21,391 bases of DNA from Planctomycetaceae bacterium (GCA_005773095.1 SXHT01000045.1:1-21391), one strand, 5' to 3'; counted from the stretch's first letter, positions 8,293 through 16,460 are shown. Numbers and translations are program-made. Notes: generated by a model from the letters alone, not told the origin.

Positions 8293-9597
8293 ATGAGCAC
8301 TTACCGATTTTCACGCCGCACGATGCTGCGGGGTGTTGGCGTTACCATGGCCTTGCCGTGGATGGAGTCGCTGCGCGTCTGGGGAGACGAGCCGACAGGC
8401 CCGGCGCCTTCCAGTCAAGCACCGGTCCGCATGGCCGTGCTTTTCTCGGGCAACGGCTTCCACAGCAAGGAGTGGTGGGCCAAGGGGGCCGGCAAAGAGA
8501 TGGAACTCGGCAAGGTGCTGGCTCCGCTGACCGACTTCCGCGAGAAGATGCTGTTCGTGCAGGGTCTTTATAATGCCGAGGCGATGAAGGGCAACATTCA
8601 CAGCTCGCAAACCGGCAATTTGCTTTCCGGCGCGCCCTTGGCCTCCGGCGGCGAAATCCGCTCCGGCACCAGCATCGACCAATTGCTCGCGCAACAGTAC
8701 GGCCGTTCGACGAAAGTGCAAAGCCTCGTGCTTGGCTGCGAGAAGTCGAACCCGTCGGTCCACAAAAACTACTCGATGCTTTACAGCTCGCACATCTCGT
8801 GGACGACGCCCACGACGCCCACGCCACTGGAGCTATACCCCGCTTTGGCTTTCGACCGCTTGTTCAAGGACGAAGTTCAGCGCGGCGACAAGAGCGTGCT
8901 CGACGCCGTGTTGGCGGACGCCACCGATCTCCGCCGCCAGATCAGCGCCAGCGACCAGCATAAGCTCGACGAGTATCTCGACTCGGTGCGCGATGTCGAA
9001 CAACGCATCGACCGGGCCGGCAAGCAAGGCGAATTACAAGGCTGGCGGCCAACGCTCGATAAGCCGAACATCCCGCGCCCACCGGATGGCATTCCGCAGA
9101 ATGTCGCCGACCACATGCGGCTGATGTGCGACATCCTGGTGCTTGGCTTCCAGACCGACACGACGCGGATCACCACGCTCAAATTGAACAACGACCACTC
9201 GTCGCTTCGCTTCCCACACCTGGGAGTGGACTACATGATCCACCATCTGCTGTCGCATTCCGACTCGGCCGACTGGCTGAAGGTGAATCAATTCTTCGTC
9301 GAGCAGATCGCATACCTGGCCCGCAAGTTGGACGCAATTCAGGAAGGCGAGCGGACGTTGCTCGACAACTCGATGCTGTTGTACTGTTCGAGCATGATGA
9401 CCGGCAGTCACAACAACGACCAGTTGCCGGTGGTGGTTCTGGGCCGCGGCGGCGGCAAGATTCAAACCGGCCGGGTGCTTGACTATCGCGGCCAGCCGAA
9501 CCGCCAGATGTGCCGGTTGTATCTATCGATGATGGACAAGATGAATGTCCACCTCGACCGATTCGGCGACGCCACCGAGCGGCTGGCGGAAGTCTAG
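8293..9597 (+). CDS. DUF1552 protein with twin-arginine-like leader
   Basis: 434 residues. The N-terminus F-S-R-R-T-M-L-R-G-V-G-V-T-M-A-L is a Tat-type leader (S-R-R-T-M-L), so export in a folded state is likely. The body matches the DUF1552 family (for example F-S-G-N-G-F-H at about 51-57, L-K-L-N-N-D-H-S-S at about 295-303, and a near-terminal S-S-M-M-T-G-S-H-N-N-D). The family is related to the DUF1501/alkaline-phosphatase-like proteins of planctomycetes and has no proven activity. The ATG is preceded by an AGGGG purine tract. The gene follows the DUF1592 gene by 105 bp, the standard partner arrangement, which suggests the two act together outside the cytoplasmic membrane. Confidence 0.9.
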   Translation: MSTYRFSRRTMLRGVGVTMALPWMESLRVWGDEPTGPAPSSQAPVRMAVLFSGNGFHSKEWWAKGAGKEMELGKVLAPLTDFREKMLFVQGLYNAEAMKGNIHSSQTGNLLSGAPLASGGEIRSGTSIDQLLAQQYGRSTKVQSLVLGCEKSNPSVHKNYSMLYSSHISWTTPTTPTPLELYPALAFDRLFKDEVQRGDKSVLDAVLADATDLRRQISASDQHKLDEYLDSVRDVEQRIDRAGKQGELQGWRPTLDKPNIPRPPDGIPQNVADHMRLMCDILVLGFQTDTTRITTLKLNNDHSSLRFPHLGVDYMIHHLLSHSDSADWLKVNQFFVEQIAYLARKLDAIQEGERTLLDNSMLLYCSSMMTGSHNNDQLPVVVLGRGGGKIQTGRVLDYRGQPNRQMCRLYLSMMDKMNVHLDRFGDATERLAEV

Positions 9598-9650
9598 CCA
9601 GCGGTAAGCGGAATTGCGAGCGGACGGAAGAAAGCATGGGGGGAATTTAT

Positions 9651-9887
9651 GGGGACGGGAAGGAATGGCACTGTCGCCGTTGGCTCGGAGCGTATTGCGA
9701 TCTCTCCCGGCGACGTGCTGGTGGCCGATCGCCCTGGCAGAATCGAACCACGGGAAATCAAACGACGTCGCCAGACCTACAAGAACATGGAACAACCCCG
9801 CGCCGCCTTGCGGACACAACTACTTGAACGCAACTGACGACGCCACAAGAATTTCCCTAGACGACAGTGCCATTCATTCCCGTCACC
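9651..9887 (+). mobile_element. Internally deleted IS4-type insertion sequence (MITE-like remnant)
   Basis: The ends form an inverted repeat. Bases 9651-9676 (GGGGACGGGAAG, then GAATGGCACTGTCG) match the reverse complement of 9862-9887 at 24 of 26 positions. The 185-bp interior carries the end of an IS4-type transposase in plus orientation (9697-9837). The left end sits only about 20 bases from this C-terminal coding part, so most of the transposase gene has been lost while both ends remain. No target-site duplication was found next to the ends as drawn. It lies in the 313-bp gap between the DUF1552 gene and the hydrolase gene; the flanks 9598-9650 and 9888-9910 hold nothing else. Confidence 0.7.
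9697..9837 (+). pseudogene. C-terminal fragment of an IS4-family transposase
   Basis: 46 codons and a TGA encode V-A-D-R-P-G-R-I-E-P-R-E-I-K-R-R-R followed by Y-K-N-M-E-Q-P-R and L-R-T-Q-L-L. This is the typical basic tail of IS4-type DDE transposases (R-P-x-R-x-E-P-R-x-x-K-R-R-x-K). No catalytic D-D-E residues remain, so it cannot be active. The frame is open from the left inverted repeat onwards, but the codons before about 9697 show no similarity to the family. Confidence 0.7.
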
Positions 9888-9910
9888 TGGGGTCTTTCAT
9901 GGTGACAGAA

Positions 9911-11764
9911 TTATTGTGCAATCGGCAGCAACTCAAAGTGAATCTTGTCGCCCTGTGCACTCAGCACCGCCAGGCTTGTGGCGTCCGGCGGGAGTTGCGA
10001 CTCGTATGCCAGTTCAATCGGTCCCGCTTTTTTCAGCGTCCACCAAACAATTCCCTCACGCGCGTTATCCGACCATGGCAATGGCACCGCTCTGTCGGTC
10101 GGATCCAAGAGCGGCTTGATGGAATGTTGCTGATCAGACGAAACGGTCAGCCGCGACCAACGTTCGGCGGCCGACAGATTTTCGCGCTCGAATACCAATG
10201 TGATCCCCGCGCCCGATCGACTTGCCAGCAGGAACTGGCTGACGCCTGGTTGGGATTCCACAAACGGCTTGGAGCCCACGACGCCAACTTGAAGCGGCGC
10301 GGCTTTCGTCTGCTGCGCAGCAAAGTAGACGCCGCCCTTCACCTCGGGCGCGCAGCGCGCGAGTTGAAATTCTGGGAACAGCATCTTTCTGACAGGATCC
10401 TTCTGACCGGCAACGGTCTCGATCAAGAAAATCCCATCGATGCCGTCCGTGTTTTCCCAACCGCCGCCAGGAAACAACTCGCGACCGGAGCATAGCACGG
10501 CCGGCCAGCCGTCAGACTGTAGATACGCATCGAAGAGCAGCGCTCCATCCCGATGGCTGCTATTGGCAACGCTTACCGGACGAACCATCGGCAGGCTCTG
10601 GTATTCCAGCCATGACCCGGGCTTAACAAGGTCTTGTTCCCACTGCCTGGCCGCAACGGACTGCACCTGCGGCGGCCGGGTTAGGTCAAGCTGAACGGTG
10701 GGCTGGCGCGTTGTGACGAGGAACACGCCGACGTTCCAACTAAACACGACATACACCTTGCCGTCCTTCTCCAGTAACATTCCGGCGGTAATCGTGCGAT
10801 CCATCGCGTCAAATACCGCGTCTTCACGAGTACCGACAAGCGTAATATGTCGAAAGTCTTGCCAGGTTGGGCGCTCGGCGCGGCTAAAGGAAAACACCAG
10901 GTCGGTAAGCTGCTGGTTACGCCGCCGGCCGGAAATCGCGTACCACGTGCCGTCCGCGGTCCGCAGGATTTGTTTGCCGGGTGGGCCGGGCACAAGAGAT
11001 GCGGTGGATTCTGCCTCTTCAGGCTTCAACGGCGTTCGCTCATCGATTGACACATGCTGAGCGGCTTTTGGCCAAAGCGTCTTGACGATGGCGTATGCCA
11101 TCAGTCGATGACCGGCGTGGTTGGGATGGAAGTAGTCATTAAGATGCGCTGCGAATCTGGCAGGTTCGACCGTGAGCGGCTTCCAAAGTGCAAAGCAGTC
11201 GACCGCCGGCACACGTTCGCGTTTAGCCACTTCAATGCCACGTGCCATGTACAGAGGGAGCGCATCTCGTCCATCGGAATGGGAATAGAAGATCTCATTT
11301 TGCGTAGCCACGATAGGAATTGCGCCGGCCTCACGCGTTTTGCCAATCAACGTGGTCAGGTTAGCGTCGTACGTTTGCAATCCGGCTGGCCCGCCGGCGC
11401 AATCGTTCATGCCGAACATGATAAAAACGAGATCAGGCTTGTGGACGAGAACATGTTTCTCGAACCGGCCGTCGGTCAGCCCTCGGCCGGTCGAGCCCAT
11501 ATTGCCGGCGTGAACGATTCGCACATTGGCGCTGGGATAGGCCTTGCGCAGTGCATCGACGGCGAACGAAATGTAATTCTGTCGGTAATCGGTGTGGTAA
11601 CAGGGCCAGGTGATGCTGTCGCCAAAGGTGGCGATCACAACAGGATCGCCGGATTCCATTTTCGCTGTGATTGGCTCCAGAGACGTCAGCGAATCATCGG
11701 CATGAACGCCGCCCGACAACGAAAACACGATCGCAGCGAAAAGTATCTTGCAAAGCAATCGCAT
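9911..11764 (-). CDS. Secreted SGNH/GDSL-type hydrolase with large C-terminal extension
   Basis: 617 residues from the ATG at 11762-11764, which has GGAG 7 bases upstream and opens a signal peptide (M-R-L-L-C-K-I-L-F-A, cleavage near V-H-A, residue 22). Upstream in-frame codons run through a 9-mer repeat and were not used. The SGNH blocks are visible: F-G-D-S-I-T with the nucleophile Ser50, a glycine in H-A-G-N-M-G (about 85-90), F-G-M-N-D with Asn120, and D-Y-F-H-P-N with Asp210 and His213. The catalytic domain ends near residue 235. About 380 residues follow, probably beta-rich, with no family I recognise. Such proteins remove acyl groups, often acetyl, from carbohydrates outside the cell; the substrate here is unknown. 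It is transcribed alone from a good promoter. Confidence 0.85.
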   Translation of the reverse strand: MRLLCKILFAAIVFSLSGGVHADDSLTSLEPITAKMESGDPVVIATFGDSITWPCYHTDYRQNYISFAVDALRKAYPSANVRIVHAGNMGSTGRGLTDGRFEKHVLVHKPDLVFIMFGMNDCAGGPAGLQTYDANLTTLIGKTREAGAIPIVATQNEIFYSHSDGRDALPLYMARGIEVAKRERVPAVDCFALWKPLTVEPARFAAHLNDYFHPNHAGHRLMAYAIVKTLWPKAAQHVSIDERTPLKPEEAESTASLVPGPPGKQILRTADGTWYAISGRRRNQQLTDLVFSFSRAERPTWQDFRHITLVGTREDAVFDAMDRTITAGMLLEKDGKVYVVFSWNVGVFLVTTRQPTVQLDLTRPPQVQSVAARQWEQDLVKPGSWLEYQSLPMVRPVSVANSSHRDGALLFDAYLQSDGWPAVLCSGRELFPGGGWENTDGIDGIFLIETVAGQKDPVRKMLFPEFQLARCAPEVKGGVYFAAQQTKAAPLQVGVVGSKPFVESQPGVSQFLLASRSGAGITLVFERENLSAAERWSRLTVSSDQQHSIKPLLDPTDRAVPLPWSDNAREGIVWWTLKKAGPIELAYESQLPPDATSLAVLSAQGDKIHFELLPIAQ

Positions 11765-11785
11765 TGCCTGGCTCCCCGGCACGAG

Positions 11786-11821
11786 GACTCCAATACGTCC
11801 CATAAGTCCCATACGTCCTAT
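11786..11821. repeat. Tandem 9-bp repeat, four copies, in the hydrolase leader
   Basis: Plus-strand units are GACTCCAAT, ACGTCCCAT, AAGTCCCAT and ACGTCCTAT, each of nine bases; on the minus strand the core is ATGGGACGT/ATGGGACTT. They lie between the predicted transcription start and the ATG of the SGNH hydrolase, so would be part of its mRNA leader. Being a multiple of three, the array keeps an open frame and produces a spurious N-terminal extension (M-G-L-M-G-R). Similar 9-mer arrays occur as recurring dispersed repeats in planctomycetes, as far as I recall. Confidence 0.7.
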
Positions 11822-11834
11822 TCAACTCGGTGCG

Positions 11835-11863
11835 AGTATAACTGCGCATTCCTCAATTGACAA
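11835..11863 (-). promoter_or_regulatory. Strong sigma70-like promoter for the SGNH hydrolase
   Basis: The minus strand reads TTGTCA (11858-11863), exactly 17 bases, then TATACT (11835-11840). Both hexamers are 5/6 to consensus. Initiation near 11828 would give a leader of about 65 bases that includes the 9-mer array. Between this promoter and the one at 12126 (11864-12125) I see no gene or clear signal. Confidence 0.65.
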
Positions 11864-12125
11864 CGAAAACGAACCGGCCGCCCGCCGCATGCTAGCGCGA
11901 TACGCGCCGGATGCAACGGTCACGTTCCAAGAGCCGCCGCGGATCACGCGATTCGATCTACAAGCGTGTCCCGACAACGCCCTGCGCTGCCGCCGGATTC
12001 TAGCATGAGGGGTGGATACCCGATATCAACCGGTGCCGGGTTTGGCGAACGGAATCAAAATCACGGTCAGGATTTCTCACCGATATCGGCTGCGTGTAAA
12101 ATTTCGGAGAGTCGCGAGGGTGGTT

Positions 12126-12153
12126 TTGCAAGCGATCTCCGTTCGGGTACAAT
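12126..12153 (+). promoter_or_regulatory. Sigma70-like promoter for the exported-protein/PQQ pair
   Basis: TTGCAA (12126-12131), 16 bases, then TACAAT (12148-12153). The -10 is 5/6 and the -35 is 4/6 to consensus. It gives a leader of about 45 bases before the ATG at 12205. Confidence 0.55.
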
Positions 12154-12204
12154 CCTTCACACGCCACTCGTTCTTCCCCTGCCTCTAATCCCACCGACGA
12201 GCCC

Positions 12205-13404
12205 ATGAAACACCGCACGACGCGCGCAGCGACAGCTGCCATCTTCTTTGCCATCTCGTTCACTCGGCCTTGCTTCGCGGCACCCATCGATGTCGAGGCC
12301 CTCACCGCCAAGCTCCGGTCGGTCGGTCCCCAGGGCGAAGGCCATGCCGAGGCTGCCCAAGCGTGGCAAGCCATTGCCAAAGCTGACGCCGATCAGTTGC
12401 CCGCGATTCTGGCGGGGATGCAAGGCGCCAACAAGCTGAGCGAGAACTGGTTTCGCGCCGCCGTCGAAGCCGTTGCCCAACGGCAGGTGAAACAGGGAGG
12501 CAAGTTGCCGGTCGAGGCACTGGAAGGGTTTCTGGCTGACACGCGTCAGCCTCCGCGAGCGCGGCGTTTGGCTTACGAGCTGATCGCCGGAGTCGATCCG
12601 GCCGCCGAACAGCGATTGATTCCTGGCTTGCTGAACGATCCGAGCGTCGAGTTGCGGCGCGACGCGGTGGCGCTGGTCCTGAAGAACGCCGTCGCCGAAG
12701 AAGAAGCCGGCCAGAAGAGTGCCGCGGTCGATGCTTACGCCAAAGCCTTCGCGGCTGCTCGCGAGTTGGAGCAGATCAAGGAAGCTTCCACGAAGCTGCG
12801 AGCGTCCGAGCAACCTGTGGACGTGCCGAGCCACATGGGATTCGTCATGGACTGGCAGCTGATTGGCCCGTTCGACAATCGGGACAACAAGGGCTTTGAC
12901 GCCGTCTATCCACCTGAAAAGCAAATCGATCTCGCCGGCACCTACGAAGGCAAGGTCGGCAAAGTGACTTGGAAGACACATCGTACGAGTGACGAGTTTG
13001 GCATCGTCGATCTCAATGAGATATTCGAGCGTCCCAAGGAAGGCAACGATTATAAGCTGACTAACGAACACAAGGGGACGATTGGATACGCGTTTTCCGA
13101 ATTCGAGATCGACGAGCCGCGTGAGGTCGAGATCCGAATCGGCTGCATCAACGCGAACAAAGTCTGGCTCAACGGCGAACTGCTGGCCGCGAACCTGGTG
13201 TATCACGCGGGGATGGAAGTCGATCAGTACATTTCCAACGGACGGCTGAAGAAGGGAACCAATCAAATTCTCGTGAAGGTCTGCCAGAACGAGCAAGAGG
13301 AGTCGTGGGCTCAGCGTTGGCAGTTTCAGCTGCGGGTTTGTGACGAGCTCGGGACCGCAGTCATCGCGAATAACCGAGCACTCCGCAAGACGGAAGCAAA
13401 CTAA
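12205..13404 (+). CDS. Exported protein with helical repeats and a C-terminal beta-sandwich, function unknown
   Basis: 399 residues. The signal peptide is M-K-H-R-T-T-R-A followed by a hydrophobic core, with cleavage near C-F-A (about residue 25). Residues about 30-205 are alanine- and leucine-rich helices resembling HEAT/TPR-type repeats (for example R-L-I-P-G-L-L-N-D-P-S-V-E-L-R-R-D-A-V). From about 215 a W-Q-L-I-G-P-F-D-N segment opens a beta-rich part. It ends with K-V-W-L-N-G-E-L-L and N-Q-I-L-V-K-V, reminiscent of the galactose-binding-like sandwiches found at the ends of glycosidases. No enzyme motif is visible, so a binding or scaffolding role in the periplasm is plausible but unproven. 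It stands 38 bp before the PQQ-type gene in the same direction, probably as one operon. Confidence 0.75.
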   Translation: MKHRTTRAATAAIFFAISFTRPCFAAPIDVEALTAKLRSVGPQGEGHAEAAQAWQAIAKADADQLPAILAGMQGANKLSENWFRAAVEAVAQRQVKQGGKLPVEALEGFLADTRQPPRARRLAYELIAGVDPAAEQRLIPGLLNDPSVELRRDAVALVLKNAVAEEEAGQKSAAVDAYAKAFAAARELEQIKEASTKLRASEQPVDVPSHMGFVMDWQLIGPFDNRDNKGFDAVYPPEKQIDLAGTYEGKVGKVTWKTHRTSDEFGIVDLNEIFERPKEGNDYKLTNEHKGTIGYAFSEFEIDEPREVEIRIGCINANKVWLNGELLAANLVYHAGMEVDQYISNGRLKKGTNQILVKVCQNEQEESWAQRWQFQLRVCDELGTAVIANNRALRKTEAN

Positions 13405-13442
13405 TCGCGCCACCAACATCGATCAACGAAGGAAGCAATGAA

Positions 13443-14651
13443 ATGACTCGTGCCGCAACGTGCCTCTTGGCCGTCTTGTCCGTCGCCCTGTTTTGTGCTG
13501 CTGATTGGCTTCAGTTCCGGGGCACCAATGGTGCCAGCCTTTCGCCCGATGTCGCGCCTCCCGATTCGTGGAGCGAGACAAGCAATGTCGCCTGGAAGGC
13601 GAGCCTGCCCGGCCGCGGAGTGTCCGGCCCGATCGTCGTGAATGGCCGGACTTATGTGACCTGTTCGAGCGGCGTCAGGCAAGACCGCCTGCACGTCCTC
13701 TGCTTCGACAATGAAACGGGAAAAGAGGACTGGCATCGCGAGTTCTGGGCCACCGGTCGGACGCTGACGCATCCGTTCAGCGCTGTTGCCGCTCCCACAC
13801 CGGCCAGCGACGGCGAGCGGATCTTCGCCTTTTACTCGTCAAACGATCTGGCGTGTCTTGACCTGGATGGCAACCTGCTGTGGTATCGCGGCTTGGCCTT
13901 CGACTATCCCAAGGCAGGGAACGACATTGGCATGGCGTCGTCACCGGTCGTCGTGGGCGAAACGGTCGTCGTGCAGATCGAGAACCAAGGTGACTCGTTC
14001 GCCGCGGGAATCAACACCTCCACGGGAGAAACGAGGTGGCGCGTCGATCGCGCACATCAAGCCAATTGGGTGTCGCCAATTGGCCTGCCCGGCGAACGCG
14101 AAGGTTGCCGAGTTGTACTGCTGCAAGGAACTGCCGGCCTGACTGCGCACAATGCCATGACGGGCGAGGAACTGTGGCGATACGACGTCCCGTGCTCGAC
14201 GACTCCGTCAGTCGCCGTGAGCGACGACCGTATTTTCATTCCGGCGAATGGCCTGACCGTCTTGAAGCTTGCGCGAGATGCAACAGTTCCCTCGCTCGCG
14301 TGGAATTCCAGCCAGTTGAGCCCCAGCCCCGCCAGCCCGATCGTCGTTCGCAACCGCGTTTATACGATGAACAGCTCGGGCGTCCTCGTGTGCGGCGATA
14401 TCGCGACCGGCGAACGATTGTGGCAGCTGCGAGTTGGAGGACCGCACTGGTCGACTCCGGTGGTGGCTGGCGATCGAATGTACTGCATCAACAGCGACGG
14501 CGCCGCGAAGGTTGTGCAACTCGGTGACGAAGGCACCGTCGTGAGTTCGAATGAGTTCGGCGAAGAGATCAAGGGCTCGCCGGCAATCTCCGAGGGCGCT
14601 CTGTACGTGCGGAGCGACCGTTACCTGTGGAAGATCGCTAAGGGTTCATGA
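13443..14651 (+). CDS. Exported PQQ-like (WD40-like) beta-propeller repeat protein
   Basis: 402 residues. A signal peptide (M-T-R-A-A-T-C-L-L-A, cleavage near C-A-A) is followed by D-W-L-Q-F-R-G, the usual opening of planctomycete PQQ-like propellers. Repeated blades show the motif of a hydrophobic strand, x-D/N-x-x-T/S-G and W: E-T-G-K-E-D-W (about 90-96), S-T-G-E-T-R-W-R, M-T-G-E-E-L-W-R-Y and A-T-G-E-R-L-W-Q. These proteins fold as eight-bladed propellers and often do not bind PQQ; BamB-like or binding roles are common. Purine-rich AAGGAAG precedes the ATG. Its 3' end overlaps the degenerate REP-associated transposase on the other strand by 31 bp. Confidence 0.85.
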   Translation: MTRAATCLLAVLSVALFCAADWLQFRGTNGASLSPDVAPPDSWSETSNVAWKASLPGRGVSGPIVVNGRTYVTCSSGVRQDRLHVLCFDNETGKEDWHREFWATGRTLTHPFSAVAAPTPASDGERIFAFYSSNDLACLDLDGNLLWYRGLAFDYPKAGNDIGMASSPVVVGETVVVQIENQGDSFAAGINTSTGETRWRVDRAHQANWVSPIGLPGEREGCRVVLLQGTAGLTAHNAMTGEELWRYDVPCSTTPSVAVSDDRIFIPANGLTVLKLARDATVPSLAWNSSQLSPSPASPIVVRNRVYTMNSSGVLVCGDIATGERLWQLRVGGPHWSTPVVAGDRMYCINSDGAAKVVQLGDEGTVVSSNEFGEEIKGSPAISEGALYVRSDRYLWKIAKGS

Positions 14652-15214
14652 TTCGGCTCGATTGCCTCGTGTAATTGTCGCCACTTCGTTTCTAGTTTGG
14701 GAAATAAAAGGCGTTTCTCGTCGGGTTTGCCGAACACGAACCGGTGCAGGCTCGGCCAGCGCCAATCTTCCGCCTTTCGTGCCAGGTTGGCACGCAGGGG
14801 ATTTCGCTCGACGTACCGGCAAACCGCGTACAGGTGCCCGTCTGATTGCACGACAAACGACTTGAATCGCCCCTGACAAACGTGCCCTGAACCGACCGAG
14901 TGCCGATGGGCATGCCAGCGCTGCGTGTGAGTGAGCGTCAACCCGCCGACAAACTGCGAAAGCTCACCGTCTTTGCGCGGCCAGACGACCAGATGCCAGT
15001 CCCGGCGCGCCGGGATGATCGCATAGGCCAGGATCCGCGTTCGATACCGCTCGACCGCTTCTTCCAGCACGCGTTCGAAGGTGTCAAAGTCGGCCGGCGA
15101 CTCGAAGATCGGCAGCCGCGCATTCGCCCGGCTGAGCACATGGTAAACATATCCACCCAACGCCGGTCGATGAGGCCATGGGATGGCCAATGACGGTAGC
15201 CTAAATCCCTGCAC
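14621..15214 (-). pseudogene. REP-associated tyrosine transposase (Y1/IS200-like), degenerate
   Basis: 197 codons from a GTG at 15212-15214. The family pattern is clear: G-G-Y-V-Y-H-V-L-S-R-A-N-A-R near the start, T-H-T-Q-R-W-H-A-H, G-H-V-C-Q-G-R-F-K-S-F, and C-R-Y-V-E-R-N-P-L-R-A-N with the tyrosine motif kept. RAYT proteins nick and join single-stranded REP-type palindromes. Two lesions argue against activity. First, the HUH motif, normally M-P-N-H-W-H, reads I-P-A-R-R-D-W-H: two extra residues, and the first catalytic His replaced by Asp. Second, after E-K-R-L-L the usual C-terminal part of about 60 residues is missing and the frame runs into the 3' end of the PQQ-type gene. The start lies 3 bp after the stop of the PEP-CTERM gene, so read-through transcription is possible. 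Confidence 0.75.
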
Positions 15215-15217
15215 CAG

Positions 15218-16153
15218 TCACGACACGGTTCCTGGCACCTTCTTCACTTCCATGCTCCGAAAGGTCCGCCGTGGCCGCGCTCGAATTCGACCCAGTGTCA
15301 TCCACCCCACGATCGAGGCCATGAGGACGAGCGACGTCGGCTCAGGCACGACGTCCACCGCCACCAGCGGCAAGTCGATTCCGCGGCCCTTGAACAACAG
15401 CACCTGCAAGGGCGCCGCCGGATTCTCTGGGTCCGCACCCGGAATGAACGCCCGATCCGCACCGCCGCCGATGGAATGGTGAGTTGGCGACCAGAGAAAA
15501 TCGGGATGTTGGTTTCCCCGGCTCAACTGGGTGCGGTCGACAATCGAAAAAAAGCGATGCCGTATGGGGCCGCTCGCCGGCGTGTGAGAAAACTCGATCT
15601 CCACGAACACGTCGAAAAAAGAGTCCACCGGCTCGATCCTGCCGCCGTCGCCCGGATCATTGTGCACTACGCGCAGCCAGCCGCCGCTCGGCCCCTGCCG
15701 ATTGATGTCGACGTTCACGTCCCAAAGCTCGGTCGATCCGTTGCTGAAGTTCACGACGATCGGGTCGATCGCAGAACATTCCTGCAACTCGCCGACGCCA
15801 ATATTGATGTCTTCCGTGCCTCCCATTTCACCACCAGATGGTGGCGGGGGAGGGGGCGGCGGCGGAGGCGACTGTGCGTTTCGTTCGATGATCAGCGCGG
15901 CAAGTTCCGGCGGGCGATCGAGCGGGATCAAACCTTCGAATGGCAAGGAACCGGGCCCGAAGAAATCGACCGGCAGGGCGGCGTACCCGCTGCCGCCGAA
16001 CGTCACGCCGCTGGGTGCTGCCGGCAATGCATATTGGAACGCGATTCTGTCGTAGTAAGAGGCAACCTTCTCCGCCTGAGTTCGGTCCGTGTCGATTACG
16101 AGGCCGAGCGTTGCCAACAAAATTGCACCTGTGATCCCGGGACGTCGCATCAT
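15218..16153 (-). CDS. PEP-CTERM sorting domain protein, unknown function
   Basis: 311 residues from the ATG at 16151-16153 (a second ATG follows directly), with GGAGGA seven bases upstream. The signal peptide is M-M-R-R-P-G-I-T-G-A-I-L-L with cleavage near T-Q-A (about 27). The middle has a run of ten prolines (S-P10-S-G-G) that looks like an extended linker, flanked by beta-type segments. The C-terminus has V-P-E-P-T-S-L-V-L-M, a transmembrane stretch and a basic R-I-R-A-R-P-R-R cluster. That is the PEP-CTERM signal recognised by exosortase for sorting to the surface. The last residues, K-V-P-G-T-V-S and the TGA, come from a palindromic repeat, so the original stop may have been replaced. 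An adhesion or matrix role is typical of the group but not shown. Confidence 0.8.
   Translation of the reverse strand: MMRRPGITGAILLATLGLVIDTDRTQAEKVASYYDRIAFQYALPAAPSGVTFGGSGYAALPVDFFGPGSLPFEGLIPLDRPPELAALIIERNAQSPPPPPPPPPPSGGEMGGTEDINIGVGELQECSAIDPIVVNFSNGSTELWDVNVDINRQGPSGGWLRVVHNDPGDGGRIEPVDSFFDVFVEIEFSHTPASGPIRHRFFSIVDRTQLSRGNQHPDFLWSPTHHSIGGGADRAFIPGADPENPAAPLQVLLFKGRGIDLPLVAVDVVPEPTSLVLMASIVGWMTLGRIRARPRRTFRSMEVKKVPGTVS
15227..15239. repeat. REP-like imperfect palindrome beside the transposase remnant
   Basis: GGTTCCTGGCACC folds as GGT-CC against GG-ACC around a central T with one mismatch. It overlaps the last codons of the PEP-CTERM gene and lies about 13 bp from the start of the RAYT remnant, where REP-type targets are often found. 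A single copy is too little to prove the association. Confidence 0.4.
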
Positions 16154-16160
16154 GAGGCGG

Positions 16161-16166
16161 TCCTCC
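16161..16166 (-). promoter_or_regulatory. Shine-Dalgarno GGAGGA of the PEP-CTERM gene
   Basis: The minus strand GGAGGA stands seven bases before the ATG at 16153. It fixes the start there and excludes the 48-codon upstream extension. Confidence 0.75.
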
Positions 16167-16460
16167 GAAAAGAAAGTTGGACTTCGTTCCCAATTCGATG
16201 CCTCCGTCTTGCGAGGCTTAATTGACCTTATCCGACACTTCCCATTTGGGTTGAGCCAGGAACCGCTCCAACCTCGGGATGCCGCCCAGTTTATCAAGCT
16301 GCGTCCCCCCGCGTCCAGCGCGTGCAGATTTCTTGAGGTTTTACCATTGCCTGTCCGGTTCGGGCGGCGCCACTAGCGCAGCGGTGACCGGCCCAAGGTT
16401 TTAGCAACCTTCGCGGCAAATCCCGACCTCGTCTATGGGCAGCGTCCCAGTGCTCAGCTG

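Noticed and set aside
8184..8573. 129-codon open frame spanning the double hairpin and the DUF1552 start
   Set aside because: It is out of frame with the DUF1552 gene, and its N-terminal part is just the translated palindromic repeat.
9651..9887. Intrinsic terminator or attenuator formed by the 26-bp inverted repeat
   Set aside because: The arms are 185 bases apart and enclose a transposase tail, which fits insertion-sequence ends rather than a transcript hairpin.
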